Shown: positions 1 through 8,288 of the stretch, piece after piece
How positions within the stretch are numbered: position 1 is the first letter of the stretch
How the letters are laid out: each line of letters begins with the position of its first letter
NCBI RefSeq assembly: GCF_023276435.1
Contig: NZ_JALLPO010000004.1
Location: 1 to 64,000, forward strand
DNA from: Sphaerisporangium perillae
Lineage (GTDB): Bacteria; Actinomycetota; Actinomycetes; Streptosporangiales; Streptosporangiaceae
Reading direction: 5' to 3'
DNA length: 64,000 bases
Translations under genes and position numbers: made by a program
Notes under the pieces: model-generated
The model's database searches: none
Told to the model about the DNA's origin: nothing
The model's input: only the letters and a program-made list of their open reading frames with translations

Positions 1-744
1 GAGTGGACGCTGCGCGCGCTGGAGGCGGGCAAGCACGTGCTGTGCGAGAAGCCACTGGCCGCGAACGCCCGGCAGGCCGAGGAGGTGGCCGCCGCGGCCC
101 GCCGGACCGGCCTGGTCGTCATGGAGGGGATGCACTACCGCCATCACCCGCTCGCCGAGCGGATGCGCGTCCTCGCGCGGGAGGCGCTCGGGCCGATCAT
201 CCACGTGGAGACCGCCAACTGCTGGCCCGTCCCGCGCTTCGACGGTGTCCTGTACGACTACGGGCTCGGCGGTGGCGCCACCATGATCGCCGGATGTTAC
301 GCGATCGACTGCCTGCGCCTGGTCGGCCCAGGCGAGCCGGTGGTGACCGGAGCCCGGGCGCTGCTGCGCGGCCCCGGCGTCGACCGTGCCATGACCGGGG
401 AGTGCGTCTTTCCCGGCGGGGCGACCGGCCGGTTCCGGTGCTCGCTGTGGAGCGCGGCCCGCCCGTCGATATCGGTCCGGGTGACCGGGGAACGCGGCGA
501 GTTGCGGGTGAGCGGCTACCTCATGCCGCAGGTGTTCCACCGCCTGGTCCTGCGCGCCGGCGGCGAGACGCGGCGCGAGCGCGTGCCCGGCGAGCCGACC
601 TACCTCGCCCAGCTCCGGGCGTTCGCCGCAGCCGTCCTCTCGCATGGGCGGGTCCGGACCGGTCCGGAGAACGCGGCGGCGACCCTGCGGCTGATCGACG
701 GCTTCTACCGGCACTCAGGACTGCGCCCGCGCGGGCTCGGCTAG
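1..744 (+). CDS. Gfo/Idh/MocA-type oxidoreductase, partial at the window edge
   Basis: The frame is open from base 1 and ends in TAG at 744, giving 247 residues of the C-terminal part of a Gfo/Idh/MocA-family NAD(P)-dependent oxidoreductase. The family hallmark (A)GKHVLCEKPLA lies at the very start, with the conserved Lys in EKP. MEGMHYRHHP and a GGGATMIAGCYAIDCLR segment follow, as expected of the substrate-binding alpha/beta domain. The N-terminal Rossmann GxGxxG part would lie upstream of the window. The substrate cannot be told. The downstream gene is an acetyltransferase. The same 744 bases recur at 22015-22758, where the 5' part is lost. Confidence 0.85.
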   Translation, partial: EWTLRALEAGKHVLCEKPLAANARQAEEVAAAARRTGLVVMEGMHYRHHPLAERMRVLAREALGPIIHVETANCWPVPRFDGVLYDYGLGGGATMIAGCYAIDCLRLVGPGEPVVTGARALLRGPGVDRAMTGECVFPGGATGRFRCSLWSAARPSISVRVTGERGELRVSGYLMPQVFHRLVLRAGGETRRERVPGEPTYLAQLRAFAAAVLSHGRVRTGPENAAATLRLIDGFYRHSGLRPRGLG

Positions 745-1196
745 CGATAGAGGCTGTTGCGTGCCTGGTCTGTAAACGATCTCGCTGCGTGCGTGTGCAC
801 AGCAAGTCGCTGAGATACTTCGGCCATGGATACGAGTGCGAGGGCGGACGGGATACGGCCAGGTCAGGCGACGTCCAGGACCGGGCCTAGCCATCCCATG
901 GAATGGGCTCTGCGTTCCGCAGAGCCGTCGGATGTCGAGGTGATCGCGGAACTGCGGGCGACGGTGATGCGTCCGGACCTGGAGCGGTTGGGACGGTTCG
1001 ATGAGCATCGGGTCCGGCAGCGGCTGCGGGATTCCTTCTCCCCTCAGCACACGTCGGTCATCGTGGCAGATGGCGCCTTCGCGGGCTGCGTCACTGTGCG
1101 CCCGGCGGAGGACGGGCGGCGGCTGGAGCATTTCTATCTCGTTCCGGGCCTCCAGGGCCGGGGGCTCGGATCGGCTGTGCTGCGAACACTGCTAGA
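1..1196 (+). repeat. Left copy of a 1.2-kb direct repeat
   Basis: Bases 1-1196 match 22015-23210 at a constant offset of 22,014, with only two mismatches seen (1161 G versus 23175 T, 1188 A versus 23202 G). The match stops after the GCTAGA at 1191-1196. The copy holds the 3' part of an oxidoreductase gene and most of an acetyltransferase gene. The window begins inside the repeat, so its left limit is not visible. At its right end it runs directly into a transposase remnant. Confidence 0.97.
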
Positions 1197-1209
1197 GGTG
1201 CCGAGATGA
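898..1209 (+). pseudogene. GNAT acetyltransferase, 3'-truncated copy
   Basis: This matches residues 1 to about 99 of the intact gene at 22912-23367 and then stops: after 1196 the reading runs only three more codons before TGA at 1207-1209. The retained part includes the acetyl-CoA-binding stretch GLQGRGLGSAVL, but the last 50 residues, including the ARRLYERHGF motif, are gone. The break coincides with the end of the direct repeat and the start of an integrase remnant on the other strand. An ATG at 826 is in frame upstream; 898 is preferred because homologous GNATs begin near this point, although neither start has a clear ribosome binding site. Confidence 0.85.
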
Positions 1210-1378
1210 GGGCCCGGTCGGCCTACGACGGCTTGGGCCGGGTGACCTGACGACGCAGTACCGCGAGCTGGTGGCGAGGCATAAGGATCTCGGCGTCCTT
1301 GGAAACGTCCGAGCGTAGGACCAGGGCAAGGGCATCGAGAAGCCGAATGAAGATCAGATAGATCAGTCGTAAAGCCAC
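1201..1378 (-). pseudogene. IS integrase-type transposase, N-terminal remnant
   Basis: Reading the minus strand from a GTG at 1378 gives VALRLIYLIFIRLLDALAL, then LRSDVSKDAEIL, then HQLAVLRRQVTRPKPS, a TAG, and ADRALIS. This is the typical N-terminus of rve-core (IS3/IS481-like) transposases of actinomycetes. The stop codon sits where the family normally has Trp in a PKPSWADRA motif, so it is a nonsense mutation. The remnant is cut at the direct-repeat end. The catalytic core is absent here, while a core fragment of the same family lies at 14667-15235. Bases 1379-1543 hold nothing else that I recognise. Confidence 0.75.
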
Positions 1379-1543
1379 GAACCCGAATCCTGCCGGTCTC
1401 AGGCCGAGTCTGCCCGCGGAACGGGAAACCCCAGGTCACACTCGATGGCCGAAATTCTGGGCACCCACAGGGCCGTGGTCAGGTAGAGGCGTTCTCGGCG
1501 GAAGTCGAGGCTCGCTTGGTGGCGGCGCGTTGATGTGCGCCGG

Positions 1544-2476
1544 TCATGCTTGTTCGTTGGCGCCGTTCGGGGTGGGCCCGGAGCCGGGCTCGGCGCTGTT
1601 CTGCAGGTGCCGGATCATGTCCTGCACGACCGCAGGCGTCCGGGTCTGCCGACGCCGCACCGCGCTCATTGTGACGGCGGTCCGATCGCCGGCGATTGGT
1701 CGGCCGACGATGAGCCCGGCCCACTCCAGCGGATCGCCGCGAACGCTGTAGTCCGGGAGCAGTGCGATGCCGATGCCCTGCGCGACCATCAACTTGCCCA
1801 TCTCGGCGCCGTCTGTGGAATACCACTCGGCAGGCAGATTGGAGCCGAAGAGCCGGTGCGCGAAGCGGTGCATCAGGTAGCCCGCGCGCATGGCGACGAA
1901 GCGTTCCGCGCGCAGCTCGTCCGCGCTCACCTCGGGTTGGGCGGCGAGCGGGTGTGAGGCCGGGATGACGGCCACCGGCCGGCCGGCCAGGAGCGGCGTG
2001 CGCTCCAACTCCGGGGGGACGTCGTCGCCCTCGAGTAGGTTCACCAGTCCGACGTCGAGCGTGCCCTCGGCGAGCATGACGTAGATGTCGTCCTGCTGGA
2101 GGTTGCGAATCTCGACTGTCGAGCCGCGATGCTGGGCATGGAAGGCTTGCAACGCGGGGAGTAGCAGGGTGGCCGTTCCGGCATTGACCGTGCCGACCCG
2201 GAGTAGCCGGCGCGCGGCGAGCTGGTCCCCGGCGGCCGCGCGCAACCGGGCCACCGAATCCAGGACGTCGATGATCGGCTGGAGCAGGTCACGCCCGGCG
2301 TAACTGATCCGCGCCCCGGACCGGTGCCGGTCCAGCAGCGCCACGCCGAGCTCACGCTCCAGCTTGCTGATGGCCTCGCTCAGGGCAGGCAGGGACACGT
2401 GTAGATGCTCGCCGGCGCGGCGCAGTGAGCCGTACGTGCCGACGGCCACTACGTACTCAAGCTGCTCGATTCGCAT
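1544..2476 (-). CDS. LysR-family transcriptional regulator
   Basis: A 310-residue protein. The N-terminal winged helix-turn-helix begins MRIEQLEYVVAVGTYGSLRRAGEHL and is followed by the LysR effector-binding domain (about residues 90-300). I start at ATG 2476, where the family usually starts; a GTG at 2521 would add 15 residues with no family similarity. It is divergent from the sulfur-scavenging operon starting at 2778, with a palindromic, AT-rich site between them (2549-2575). By family practice it is probably an activator of that operon responding to a sulfur metabolite (compare CysB, Cbl, SsuR), but the ligand is inferred from context only. Confidence 0.88.
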   Translation of the reverse strand: MRIEQLEYVVAVGTYGSLRRAGEHLHVSLPALSEAISKLERELGVALLDRHRSGARISYAGRDLLQPIIDVLDSVARLRAAAGDQLAARRLLRVGTVNAGTATLLLPALQAFHAQHRGSTVEIRNLQQDDIYVMLAEGTLDVGLVNLLEGDDVPPELERTPLLAGRPVAVIPASHPLAAQPEVSADELRAERFVAMRAGYLMHRFAHRLFGSNLPAEWYSTDGAEMGKLMVAQGIGIALLPDYSVRGDPLEWAGLIVGRPIAGDRTAVTMSAVRRRQTRTPAVVQDMIRHLQNSAEPGSGPTPNGANEQA

Positions 2477-2548
2477 GAGGCCATCCGTGAACGGTGAAGA
2501 CGGCAGGGCGATATGGAACACCTGCCGGGGCGGGGTTGGGGTAAATAA

Positions 2549-2575
2549 CCCACTAAGCCTATAGTTTTAGTAGGG
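2549..2575. promoter_or_regulatory. Candidate LysR operator
   Basis: CCCACTAA (2549-2556) and TTAGTAGGG (2567-2575) form an almost perfect inverted repeat with one extra base. It contains CTAA-N10-TTAG, i.e. the T-N11-A geometry of LysR boxes. It stands out as AT-rich in a very GC-rich setting, and lies 73 bp upstream of the regulator start and about 200 bp upstream of the monooxygenase operon. Confidence 0.55.
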
Positions 2576-2607
2576 AAAAGCGGCCCACTAGAGCGGGAGA
2601 GGAGGTC

Positions 2608-2702
2608 GGCCGTGGAGGTAGTACTGACGACCCGGCGCCCGATCGACCTCCTTCGGACGGCCAGTTGCCTCTGTCGGGGACCAGGCCAGGCCTAGTACTA
2701 CC
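2608..2702 (+). promoter_or_regulatory. Potentially structured leader with alternative hairpins
   Basis: GGCCGT-GGAGGT (2608-2619) can pair with ACCTCC (2646-2651) and ACGGCC (2657-2662). GGTAGTACT (2617-2625) can instead pair with AGTACTACC (2694-2702). The two foldings share bases 2617-2619 and exclude each other. The element lies 76 bp upstream of the first monooxygenase start. It does not show the conserved core of any SAM riboswitch class that I know. Confidence 0.35.
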
Positions 2703-2777
2703 GCGCTCTGATCCCGGGCACCTCTCATTTCTGCGTACCGGACCTACCTTCGCGCTGTCCTCTCCCTGGAGACATCC

Positions 2778-4169
2778 ATGTCCACAACTGTACCTATACC
2801 GGCACGTCCGATGCATTTCGCGGCGTTTGTGATGAACACGACCGGCCACATCATCCAAGGCACCTGGCGCCGCCCGACGGCGCGGCAGGCCGACTTCAAC
2901 AACCTCGACCACTGGGTGGGGCTCGCCAGGACCCTGGAGCGGGGGAAATTCGACGCGATCTTCTTCGCCGATGTGGTGGGGCTCTACGCGCCCTACCGCG
3001 GAGACGAGCGCAAGTACTTCGAGGCAGGCCTGCAGGTGCCCAGCAACGACCCGTCGGTGCTGGCCAGTGCAATCGCGTACGTCACCGAGCACCTCGGCAT
3101 CGCGTTCACCGCGTCGATCCTGCAGGAGCACCCGTTCAGCTTCGCCCGCCGCATCTCCACGCTCGACCACGCCAGCAAGGGCCGGATCGCCTGGAACATC
3201 GTCACCAACTACCTGCCGAACGCCTCCCGCAACTTCGGGCTGGCCGGGCTGACCGCGCACGACGAGCGGTACGCCTGGGCCGACGAGTACGTCGACGTGA
3301 CCTACAAGCTCTGGGAAGGCTCGTGGGAGGACGACGCCCTCGTCCAGGATCGGCAGACGGGGATCCACGCCGACTTCGACAAGGTCCACCGGATCAACCA
3401 CGTTGGTCCGCGGTACACGGTCGAAGGGCCGCACTTGGCCAGCCCGTCGCCGCAGCGCACCCCGTTGCTGTTCCAGGCGGGCGCCTCCGAAGCAGGCCGC
3501 ACCTTCGCGGCCAAGAACGCCGAAGCGGTCTTCATCCAATCGCCGAACCTGGCCGCGGCCGCCCGCGACACCGCCGACATCCGCTCGCGCGCCGTCCAGC
3601 ACGGCCGTCGGCCCGACGACATCAAGTTCTTCCAGGGACTCTACGTCGTCGCCGGGTCGACCGAGGAGGAGGCGAAGCGGAAGGCGGCCGAGCTCGACGA
3701 GTGGATCGACTACGACGGCCAGCTGTCGCACATGTCGGGCGCCCTGGGGATCGACTTCGGGCACGAGGACCTCGACACCCCGATCGGCGAGCTGCGAACC
3801 GAGGGGGTGCAGAGCATCGTCGGCTGGATCAAGGACCTGGTCCCCGACCGGCCGGCCACCCTCCGCGACGTCGCGCACTACACCGCCACCAACAGTCGGA
3901 TCGTCGGTACCCCGGAGCAGATCGCCGACGTGCTCGCGCGGTGGCAGGCGGCCGGCGTCGACGGGATCAATCTGGTCAACACGGAGATCCCCAGTTCGTA
4001 CGAGGAGTTCGTCGACCACGTCGTCCCCGTGCTCCAGCGGCGAGGCCTGGCGCAGCGGGAGTACGCCGAGGGCACACTGCGCCACAAGCTTTTCGGCCGA
4101 GGTGACCGGCTGCCCGAGCGCCACCAGGCCACCCGCTACCGAGGCGCGTTCGCGCCGCAGCCCATCTGA
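2778..4169 (+). CDS. NtaA/SnaA/DszA-family FMNH2-dependent monooxygenase
   Basis: A 463-residue cytoplasmic TIM-barrel flavoprotein of the bacterial luciferase-like class, subgroup NtaA/SnaA/DszA/EmoA. Subgroup marks are the start MHFAAFVMNTTGHIIQGTWR, the ARRISTLDHASKGRIAWNIV and NYLPNASRNFG segments, YKLWEGSW and SPQRTPLLFQAG. Relatives oxygenate organosulfur compounds (DszA sulfones) or aminopolycarboxylates (NtaA) with reduced FMN supplied by a partner reductase; one is encoded at 13952. It is first in an operon with a paralogue and a peptide-type ABC importer. The exact substrate is not deducible; an organosulfur compound is favoured by the SfnB- and SsuD-like neighbours. Confidence 0.9.
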   Translation: MSTTVPIPARPMHFAAFVMNTTGHIIQGTWRRPTARQADFNNLDHWVGLARTLERGKFDAIFFADVVGLYAPYRGDERKYFEAGLQVPSNDPSVLASAIAYVTEHLGIAFTASILQEHPFSFARRISTLDHASKGRIAWNIVTNYLPNASRNFGLAGLTAHDERYAWADEYVDVTYKLWEGSWEDDALVQDRQTGIHADFDKVHRINHVGPRYTVEGPHLASPSPQRTPLLFQAGASEAGRTFAAKNAEAVFIQSPNLAAAARDTADIRSRAVQHGRRPDDIKFFQGLYVVAGSTEEEAKRKAAELDEWIDYDGQLSHMSGALGIDFGHEDLDTPIGELRTEGVQSIVGWIKDLVPDRPATLRDVAHYTATNSRIVGTPEQIADVLARWQAAGVDGINLVNTEIPSSYEEFVDHVVPVLQRRGLAQREYAEGTLRHKLFGRGDRLPERHQATRYRGAFAPQPI

Positions 4170-4178
4170 GCGCCGGCC

Positions 4179-5618
4179 ATGAGTGAGAAGAAGCAACTCA
4201 TCCTCAACCTGTTCGAGATGAACTGCGTCGGCCACATCACACACGGGTTGTGGCGGCTGCCGGGCAACAACCGGCAGCGGTTCACGGACATCGAGTACTG
4301 GACCGAGCTCGCCCGGCTACTCGAGTCCGGCGGGTTCGACGCGGTCTTCCTCGCCGACGTGGTCGGGACCTACGACGTCTTCCGAGGTTCGGCGGACGTC
4401 TCGATCCGTGAAGGCCTGCAGATTCCCAACAACGACCCGTTGATGGTCGTACCGGCGATGGCGGCGGTCACCGAGCACCTCGGCTTCGGGATTACGTTCT
4501 CCACGACGTACGAGCCGCCGTTCGCGTGGGCCCGCCGGTTGAGCACCTTGGATCACCTCACCAAGGGACGGGTGGGCTGGAACATCGTCACCTCGTACCT
4601 GCCCAACGCCGCGCGGAACTTCGGGCGGGACGGCGAGGTGGATCACGACACCCGCTTCGAGATCGCCGACGAGTACCTCGACGTCCTCTACAAGCTGTGG
4701 GAGGGCTCGTGGGACGACGACGCGATCGTCGCGGACCGGGATGCCAACCTCTTCGCGGACCCGGCGAAGATCCGTCCGATCGACCACGACGGCACCTGGT
4801 TCAAGGTCGAGGGACCGCATCTGTCGTCGCCGAGCCCGCAGCGGACGCCGTTGCTCTTCACCGCGACCGCGTCGGCTGCCGGGGCGGCGTTCGCCGGCAA
4901 GCACGCCGAGATCGTCTTCACCGGCGGGCCGGACGTCGAGTTCCTGAAGCGGACCATGGCAACCATCCGCAGGGCGGCCACGGACGCCGGGCGCCGGGCG
5001 GACGACATCCGGTTCATCACCACCGCGGGCGTGATCGTGGGACGCACCGAGGAGGAGGCGGCGGCGAAGCTTGCGGAGTTCCAGCGACTGAGCAGCCCCG
5101 AGGGCTACCTGGCGCATGCCGGCTTGACGTTCGACCCGACCGCCTTTCCGCCAACGACCCAGCTCAAAGATGTCGCCGCTGCCACCGGCGACATCGGCCG
5201 CTGGCGCGGCCTCGACTTGGAGCAGACCGTCGGCGAGTTCCTGGCCGGTTTCGGAGACCTGGCCCGGCATGCGCTCTTCGCCGTCGGTACGCCGGAGGTC
5301 GTCGCCGACGCGATCGAGAGCTGGCTCGACGACGTCGGTGTCGACGGCATCAACCTGCTGCAGTACCACTCGTACGGCACCGCCGAGGACTTCATCGAAC
5401 TGGTCGTGCCGGTCCTCCGTGAACGTGGCCGGCTCCGCTCGGCCTACCGCAAGGGCGAGTCGCTGCGCGATCGCATCTTCGGCGCGGGCGATCGCCTGCC
5501 GGAGTGGCACCACGGCTCCCGCTACCGCGGCGGTGTGCACCTCCCCATCACCGTGCACCGCACTTCGCAGAGCGCGTCAGCCATCCAAACACCCGGAGAG
5601 GGACAAGAACAGAGATGA
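4179..5618 (+). CDS. NtaA/SnaA/DszA-family FMNH2-dependent monooxygenase (second paralogue)
   Basis: A 479-residue paralogue of the preceding protein, nine bases downstream of it. It keeps the same landmarks: NLFEMNCVGHITHGLWR, ARRLSTLDHLTKGRVGWNIV, SYLPNAARNFG, YKLWEGSW and SPQRTPLLF. The C-terminal tail is about 30 residues longer and unlike the family. The last codons overlap the ATG of the binding-protein gene (ATGA at 5615-5618), so translation is coupled. Two adjacent DszA-like enzymes suggest either different substrates or successive oxygenations of one imported compound. Confidence 0.9.
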   Translation: MSEKKQLILNLFEMNCVGHITHGLWRLPGNNRQRFTDIEYWTELARLLESGGFDAVFLADVVGTYDVFRGSADVSIREGLQIPNNDPLMVVPAMAAVTEHLGFGITFSTTYEPPFAWARRLSTLDHLTKGRVGWNIVTSYLPNAARNFGRDGEVDHDTRFEIADEYLDVLYKLWEGSWDDDAIVADRDANLFADPAKIRPIDHDGTWFKVEGPHLSSPSPQRTPLLFTATASAAGAAFAGKHAEIVFTGGPDVEFLKRTMATIRRAATDAGRRADDIRFITTAGVIVGRTEEEAAAKLAEFQRLSSPEGYLAHAGLTFDPTAFPPTTQLKDVAAATGDIGRWRGLDLEQTVGEFLAGFGDLARHALFAVGTPEVVADAIESWLDDVGVDGINLLQYHSYGTAEDFIELVVPVLRERGRLRSAYRKGESLRDRIFGAGDRLPEWHHGSRYRGGVHLPITVHRTSQSASAIQTPGEGQEQR

Positions 5619-7261
5619 CCCGATTCACCCGCGCACGACTGGTTGCCGTGGGCAGCGGTGCCCTGCTGTTCAGCTCCCTGCTCGCGGGGTGCGGCGCCGA
5701 TGCCCCCGCCACCGGCGCAGGCGCAGGCACAGGCACCAAGGTCCAGGGCGGCACGATCATCTACGGCCACGAGCAGGAGCCACCCTGCCTCTACGGGGGA
5801 TGGCTCCAGCAGGCGTACATCGATCGCAACATCCTCGACTCGCTGGTGACCGAGGCGGATGACGGATCGATCAAGCCGTGGCTCGCCACGGACTGGAAGG
5901 TGTCGGACGACGGGCTGACGTACACGTTCACGCTGAAGCCGGGGGTGAAGTTCACCGACGGCACGGCGTTGGACGCGCAAGCGGTCGCGGACAACTTCGC
6001 CTATTGGGAGAAGGGCGGCAACAGCACGGCCCAGGTCTCGATCGACCCCTACTTCGCGTCGGCGAAGGCGCTCGACACGACGCACCTCCAGGTGACCCTG
6101 AACAAGCCGTACCTGCCGTTGCTGACGATGCTGACGCAGGGGTACTTCGGGATCCAGTCCCCGACCGCGCTGAAGCGGAGTGACAAAGAGAACTGTGAGC
6201 AGCCGATCGGCTCCGGTGCGTTCAAGGTCAAGGAGTGGAAGCACGGCCAGGAGCTCATCCTGGTCAAAAACCCGGACTACACGTCCTGGCCGGCCACGGC
6301 CAAGCACCAGGGTCCGGCGATCGTCGACGAGGTGGACTGGAAGTTCCTGCTCGACCCGGTCGCACGCTACGCGTCACTGACAACCGGTGAATCAAACGTC
6401 ATCTACGACGTGCCGACGGTCAACTGGAAAGACGCACAGGCGAAGTTCGAGGTGCAGCAGTACATCACCCCGGGCAAGCCGGTCTCGATCTACATGAACA
6501 CGATCAAGGGCGTCTTCACCGACAAGCTGGTCCGTCAGGCGTTCGCGTACGGTGCCGACCGTAAGTCCGCTGTGGAAGCCGGATTCCACGGGGTCATCCC
6601 GTACGAGAACAACCCCTCGGTGAGTCAGTCGACTCCCGGCTACAACCCCGAGGTCGCGAAGGCATACCCGTACGACACGGCCAAGGCCAACCAGCTGCTC
6701 GACCAGGCCGGGTGGACGACGAGGGACTCGGCCGGCTACCGGACGAAGGATGGCAAGCAGCTCGAGGTCCGGTTCGCCTTCCCGGCGGGCTCCGTCATGA
6801 CGGGCGAGGGCTCGACGGTGCTGCAGATCCTGCAGCAGCAGTGGAAGCAGGTCGGCTTCAACGTGGAGCTGATCCCGGAGACGCAGGCGGAGACCTTCTC
6901 CGGCAAGTATTCGTCGCCGGACTCCTACGACGCCCAGCCGTGGTACTGGACGAGCCCGAGCGCCGCGATCCTCTGGATCGTCTGGCGCCCGAGCACCAAG
7001 GACTCTCCCAACTACAACAACTCGTCCTTCTACGACAACGACGAGCTGGGCACGGTGATCCAGCAGGGCAACAGTGCCGCGACCACCGAGGAGGCGAACA
7101 AATTCTACGGGCAGGCCCAGCAGATCATCCAGGACAACGCCGCCGCGGTCGGCCTCTACACCCAGACCAGCTCGATCGCCGTCGCGAAGAACCTGCACGA
7201 CGTCTGGCTGGAGAAGAGCCAGGGCGAGCCGGTGTTCTCGGATGCCTACTTCACCAAGTGA
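5615..7261 (+). CDS. ABC transporter substrate-binding lipoprotein, dipeptide/oligopeptide type (SBP family 5)
   Basis: A 548-residue lipoprotein. The N-terminus has Arg residues, a hydrophobic stretch and the lipobox LLAGC, so Cys is lipidated after signal peptidase II cleavage. The mature part shows SBP_bac_5 features: GGTIIYGHEQEP, the WKVSDDGLTYTFTLKPGVKF motif, and the GADRKSAVEAGFHG region. ATG 5615 is chosen because it overlaps the previous stop and follows GGAGAGGGA at 5595-5603. It precedes two permeases and a double ATPase, a complete DppABCDF-like importer. Within this island the cargo is probably a sulfur compound rather than a peptide (inference). Confidence 0.93.
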   Translation: MTRFTRARLVAVGSGALLFSSLLAGCGADAPATGAGAGTGTKVQGGTIIYGHEQEPPCLYGGWLQQAYIDRNILDSLVTEADDGSIKPWLATDWKVSDDGLTYTFTLKPGVKFTDGTALDAQAVADNFAYWEKGGNSTAQVSIDPYFASAKALDTTHLQVTLNKPYLPLLTMLTQGYFGIQSPTALKRSDKENCEQPIGSGAFKVKEWKHGQELILVKNPDYTSWPATAKHQGPAIVDEVDWKFLLDPVARYASLTTGESNVIYDVPTVNWKDAQAKFEVQQYITPGKPVSIYMNTIKGVFTDKLVRQAFAYGADRKSAVEAGFHGVIPYENNPSVSQSTPGYNPEVAKAYPYDTAKANQLLDQAGWTTRDSAGYRTKDGKQLEVRFAFPAGSVMTGEGSTVLQILQQQWKQVGFNVELIPETQAETFSGKYSSPDSYDAQPWYWTSPSAAILWIVWRPSTKDSPNYNNSSFYDNDELGTVIQQGNSAATTEEANKFYGQAQQIIQDNAAAVGLYTQTSSIAVAKNLHDVWLEKSQGEPVFSDAYFTK

Positions 7262-7268
7262 GGCCGAG

Positions 7269-8288
7269 ATGACCACAGCCGCCGAGGCTGCGGATCCCGC
7301 AGTCCCGATACCCGCGCTCTCACGCGCGCCGTCCGCGCGCTCCGGCGTGCGGGCGGTCCGCTGGGGCCTCGTCAAACTCGCCCTCGCGATCCTCGTCCTG
7401 GTCGCCGCCGCCTCGGTGACGTTCTTCGCCCAGCTGCTCGTGCCGGGTGACCGTGCGACCACGATCCTGAACCAGCAGACCGGTCGTGCCCAGCTGTGGT
7501 CGGCTGCGGACCTGGCGCCGGTCAATCACCAGTTCGGTTTCGACCGGCCGCTGGCCGTCCAGTACGTGGACTACGTCAGCGGGCTGTTCCGCGGCGATCT
7601 CGGAACCTCGTACACACAGCACAAGCCGGTCACCGAGGTCATCGGTGCCCAGATCGTACCGAGCCTGGTCCTCACCGTCGCGGCCCTGGTCACCGCGTGG
7701 GTGCTCTCTCTCGTGGTCATCCTCGTGACGGTCAAGCGCCGACGGTTCGTCACCGCGATCGGGTCGACCTGGGAGGCGTTGACCGCCAGCTTGCCGCCGT
7801 ACTGGATCGGGGTCGTCCTCCTGGTCGTCTTCGCGGTGGAGCTGCGGGTCTTCCCCGTCATCGGGGGGACAGGCGTCGCGGGAACCGTCCTGCCGGTGCT
7901 CACCCTCGCGCTCCCCCTAGCCGGCTTCCTCGGCCAGGTGACCCGCGACGAGTTCGAGAAAGTGCTCGACCAGCCATTCATCACCACCGCCCGAACCCGC
8001 GGCATGAGCGATACCGGGGTTCGCCTCAAGCACGCGCTGCGGCACTCGGTGCTGCCGGCGGTCACGCTCTCCGGCTGGGCCCTGGGCTCGCTGCTCTCCG
8101 GCGCGGTCATCGCGGAGAACGTCTTCGGGCGGCCGGGCATCGGACAGGTTCTGGTGGTCGCGGTCAACACCCGGGACGTGCCGACTGTGTCGGGGATCGT
8201 CCTGGTGGTGGCCGGCGTGTACGTCATCGCGAATCTGCTGGTCGACCTCGCCTACGTGCTCATCGACTCAAGGCTGCGCGCCTCATGA
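7269..8288 (+). CDS. ABC transporter permease, DppB/OppB type
   Basis: A 339-residue inner-membrane permease. It has an unusually long hydrophilic N-terminus (about 30 residues), a first membrane helix, a large loop containing FGFDRPLAVQYVDYVSGLFRGDLGTSY (family typical), and then five more predicted helices. The EAA loop that contacts the ATPase is recognisable as TTARTRGMSDTGVRLKHALR. It starts seven bases after the binding-protein gene and overlaps the next permease by ATGA. Confidence 0.93.
   Translation: MTTAAEAADPAVPIPALSRAPSARSGVRAVRWGLVKLALAILVLVAAASVTFFAQLLVPGDRATTILNQQTGRAQLWSAADLAPVNHQFGFDRPLAVQYVDYVSGLFRGDLGTSYTQHKPVTEVIGAQIVPSLVLTVAALVTAWVLSLVVILVTVKRRRFVTAIGSTWEALTASLPPYWIGVVLLVVFAVELRVFPVIGGTGVAGTVLPVLTLALPLAGFLGQVTRDEFEKVLDQPFITTARTRGMSDTGVRLKHALRHSVLPAVTLSGWALGSLLSGAVIAENVFGRPGIGQVLVVAVNTRDVPTVSGIVLVVAGVYVIANLLVDLAYVLIDSRLRAS

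Noticed and set aside
3-890. A 295-codon frame covering the oxidoreductase repeat (and its twin at 22017-22904)
   Set aside because: It is a low-complexity Arg/Gly/Ala-rich shadow of the Gfo/Idh frame, which has clear family motifs in the other frame.
1-1196. The direct repeat as an insertion sequence
   Set aside because: It encodes oxidoreductase and acetyltransferase pieces, has no terminal inverted repeats and no transposase inside, so it is a duplicated chromosomal segment rather than an IS.
2541-2777. A SAM-type riboswitch before the first monooxygenase gene
   Set aside because: I looked for the conserved cores of the SAM-I/IV, SAM-II and SAH classes and did not find them. Only unspecific alternative hairpins remain, reported as a weak finding.
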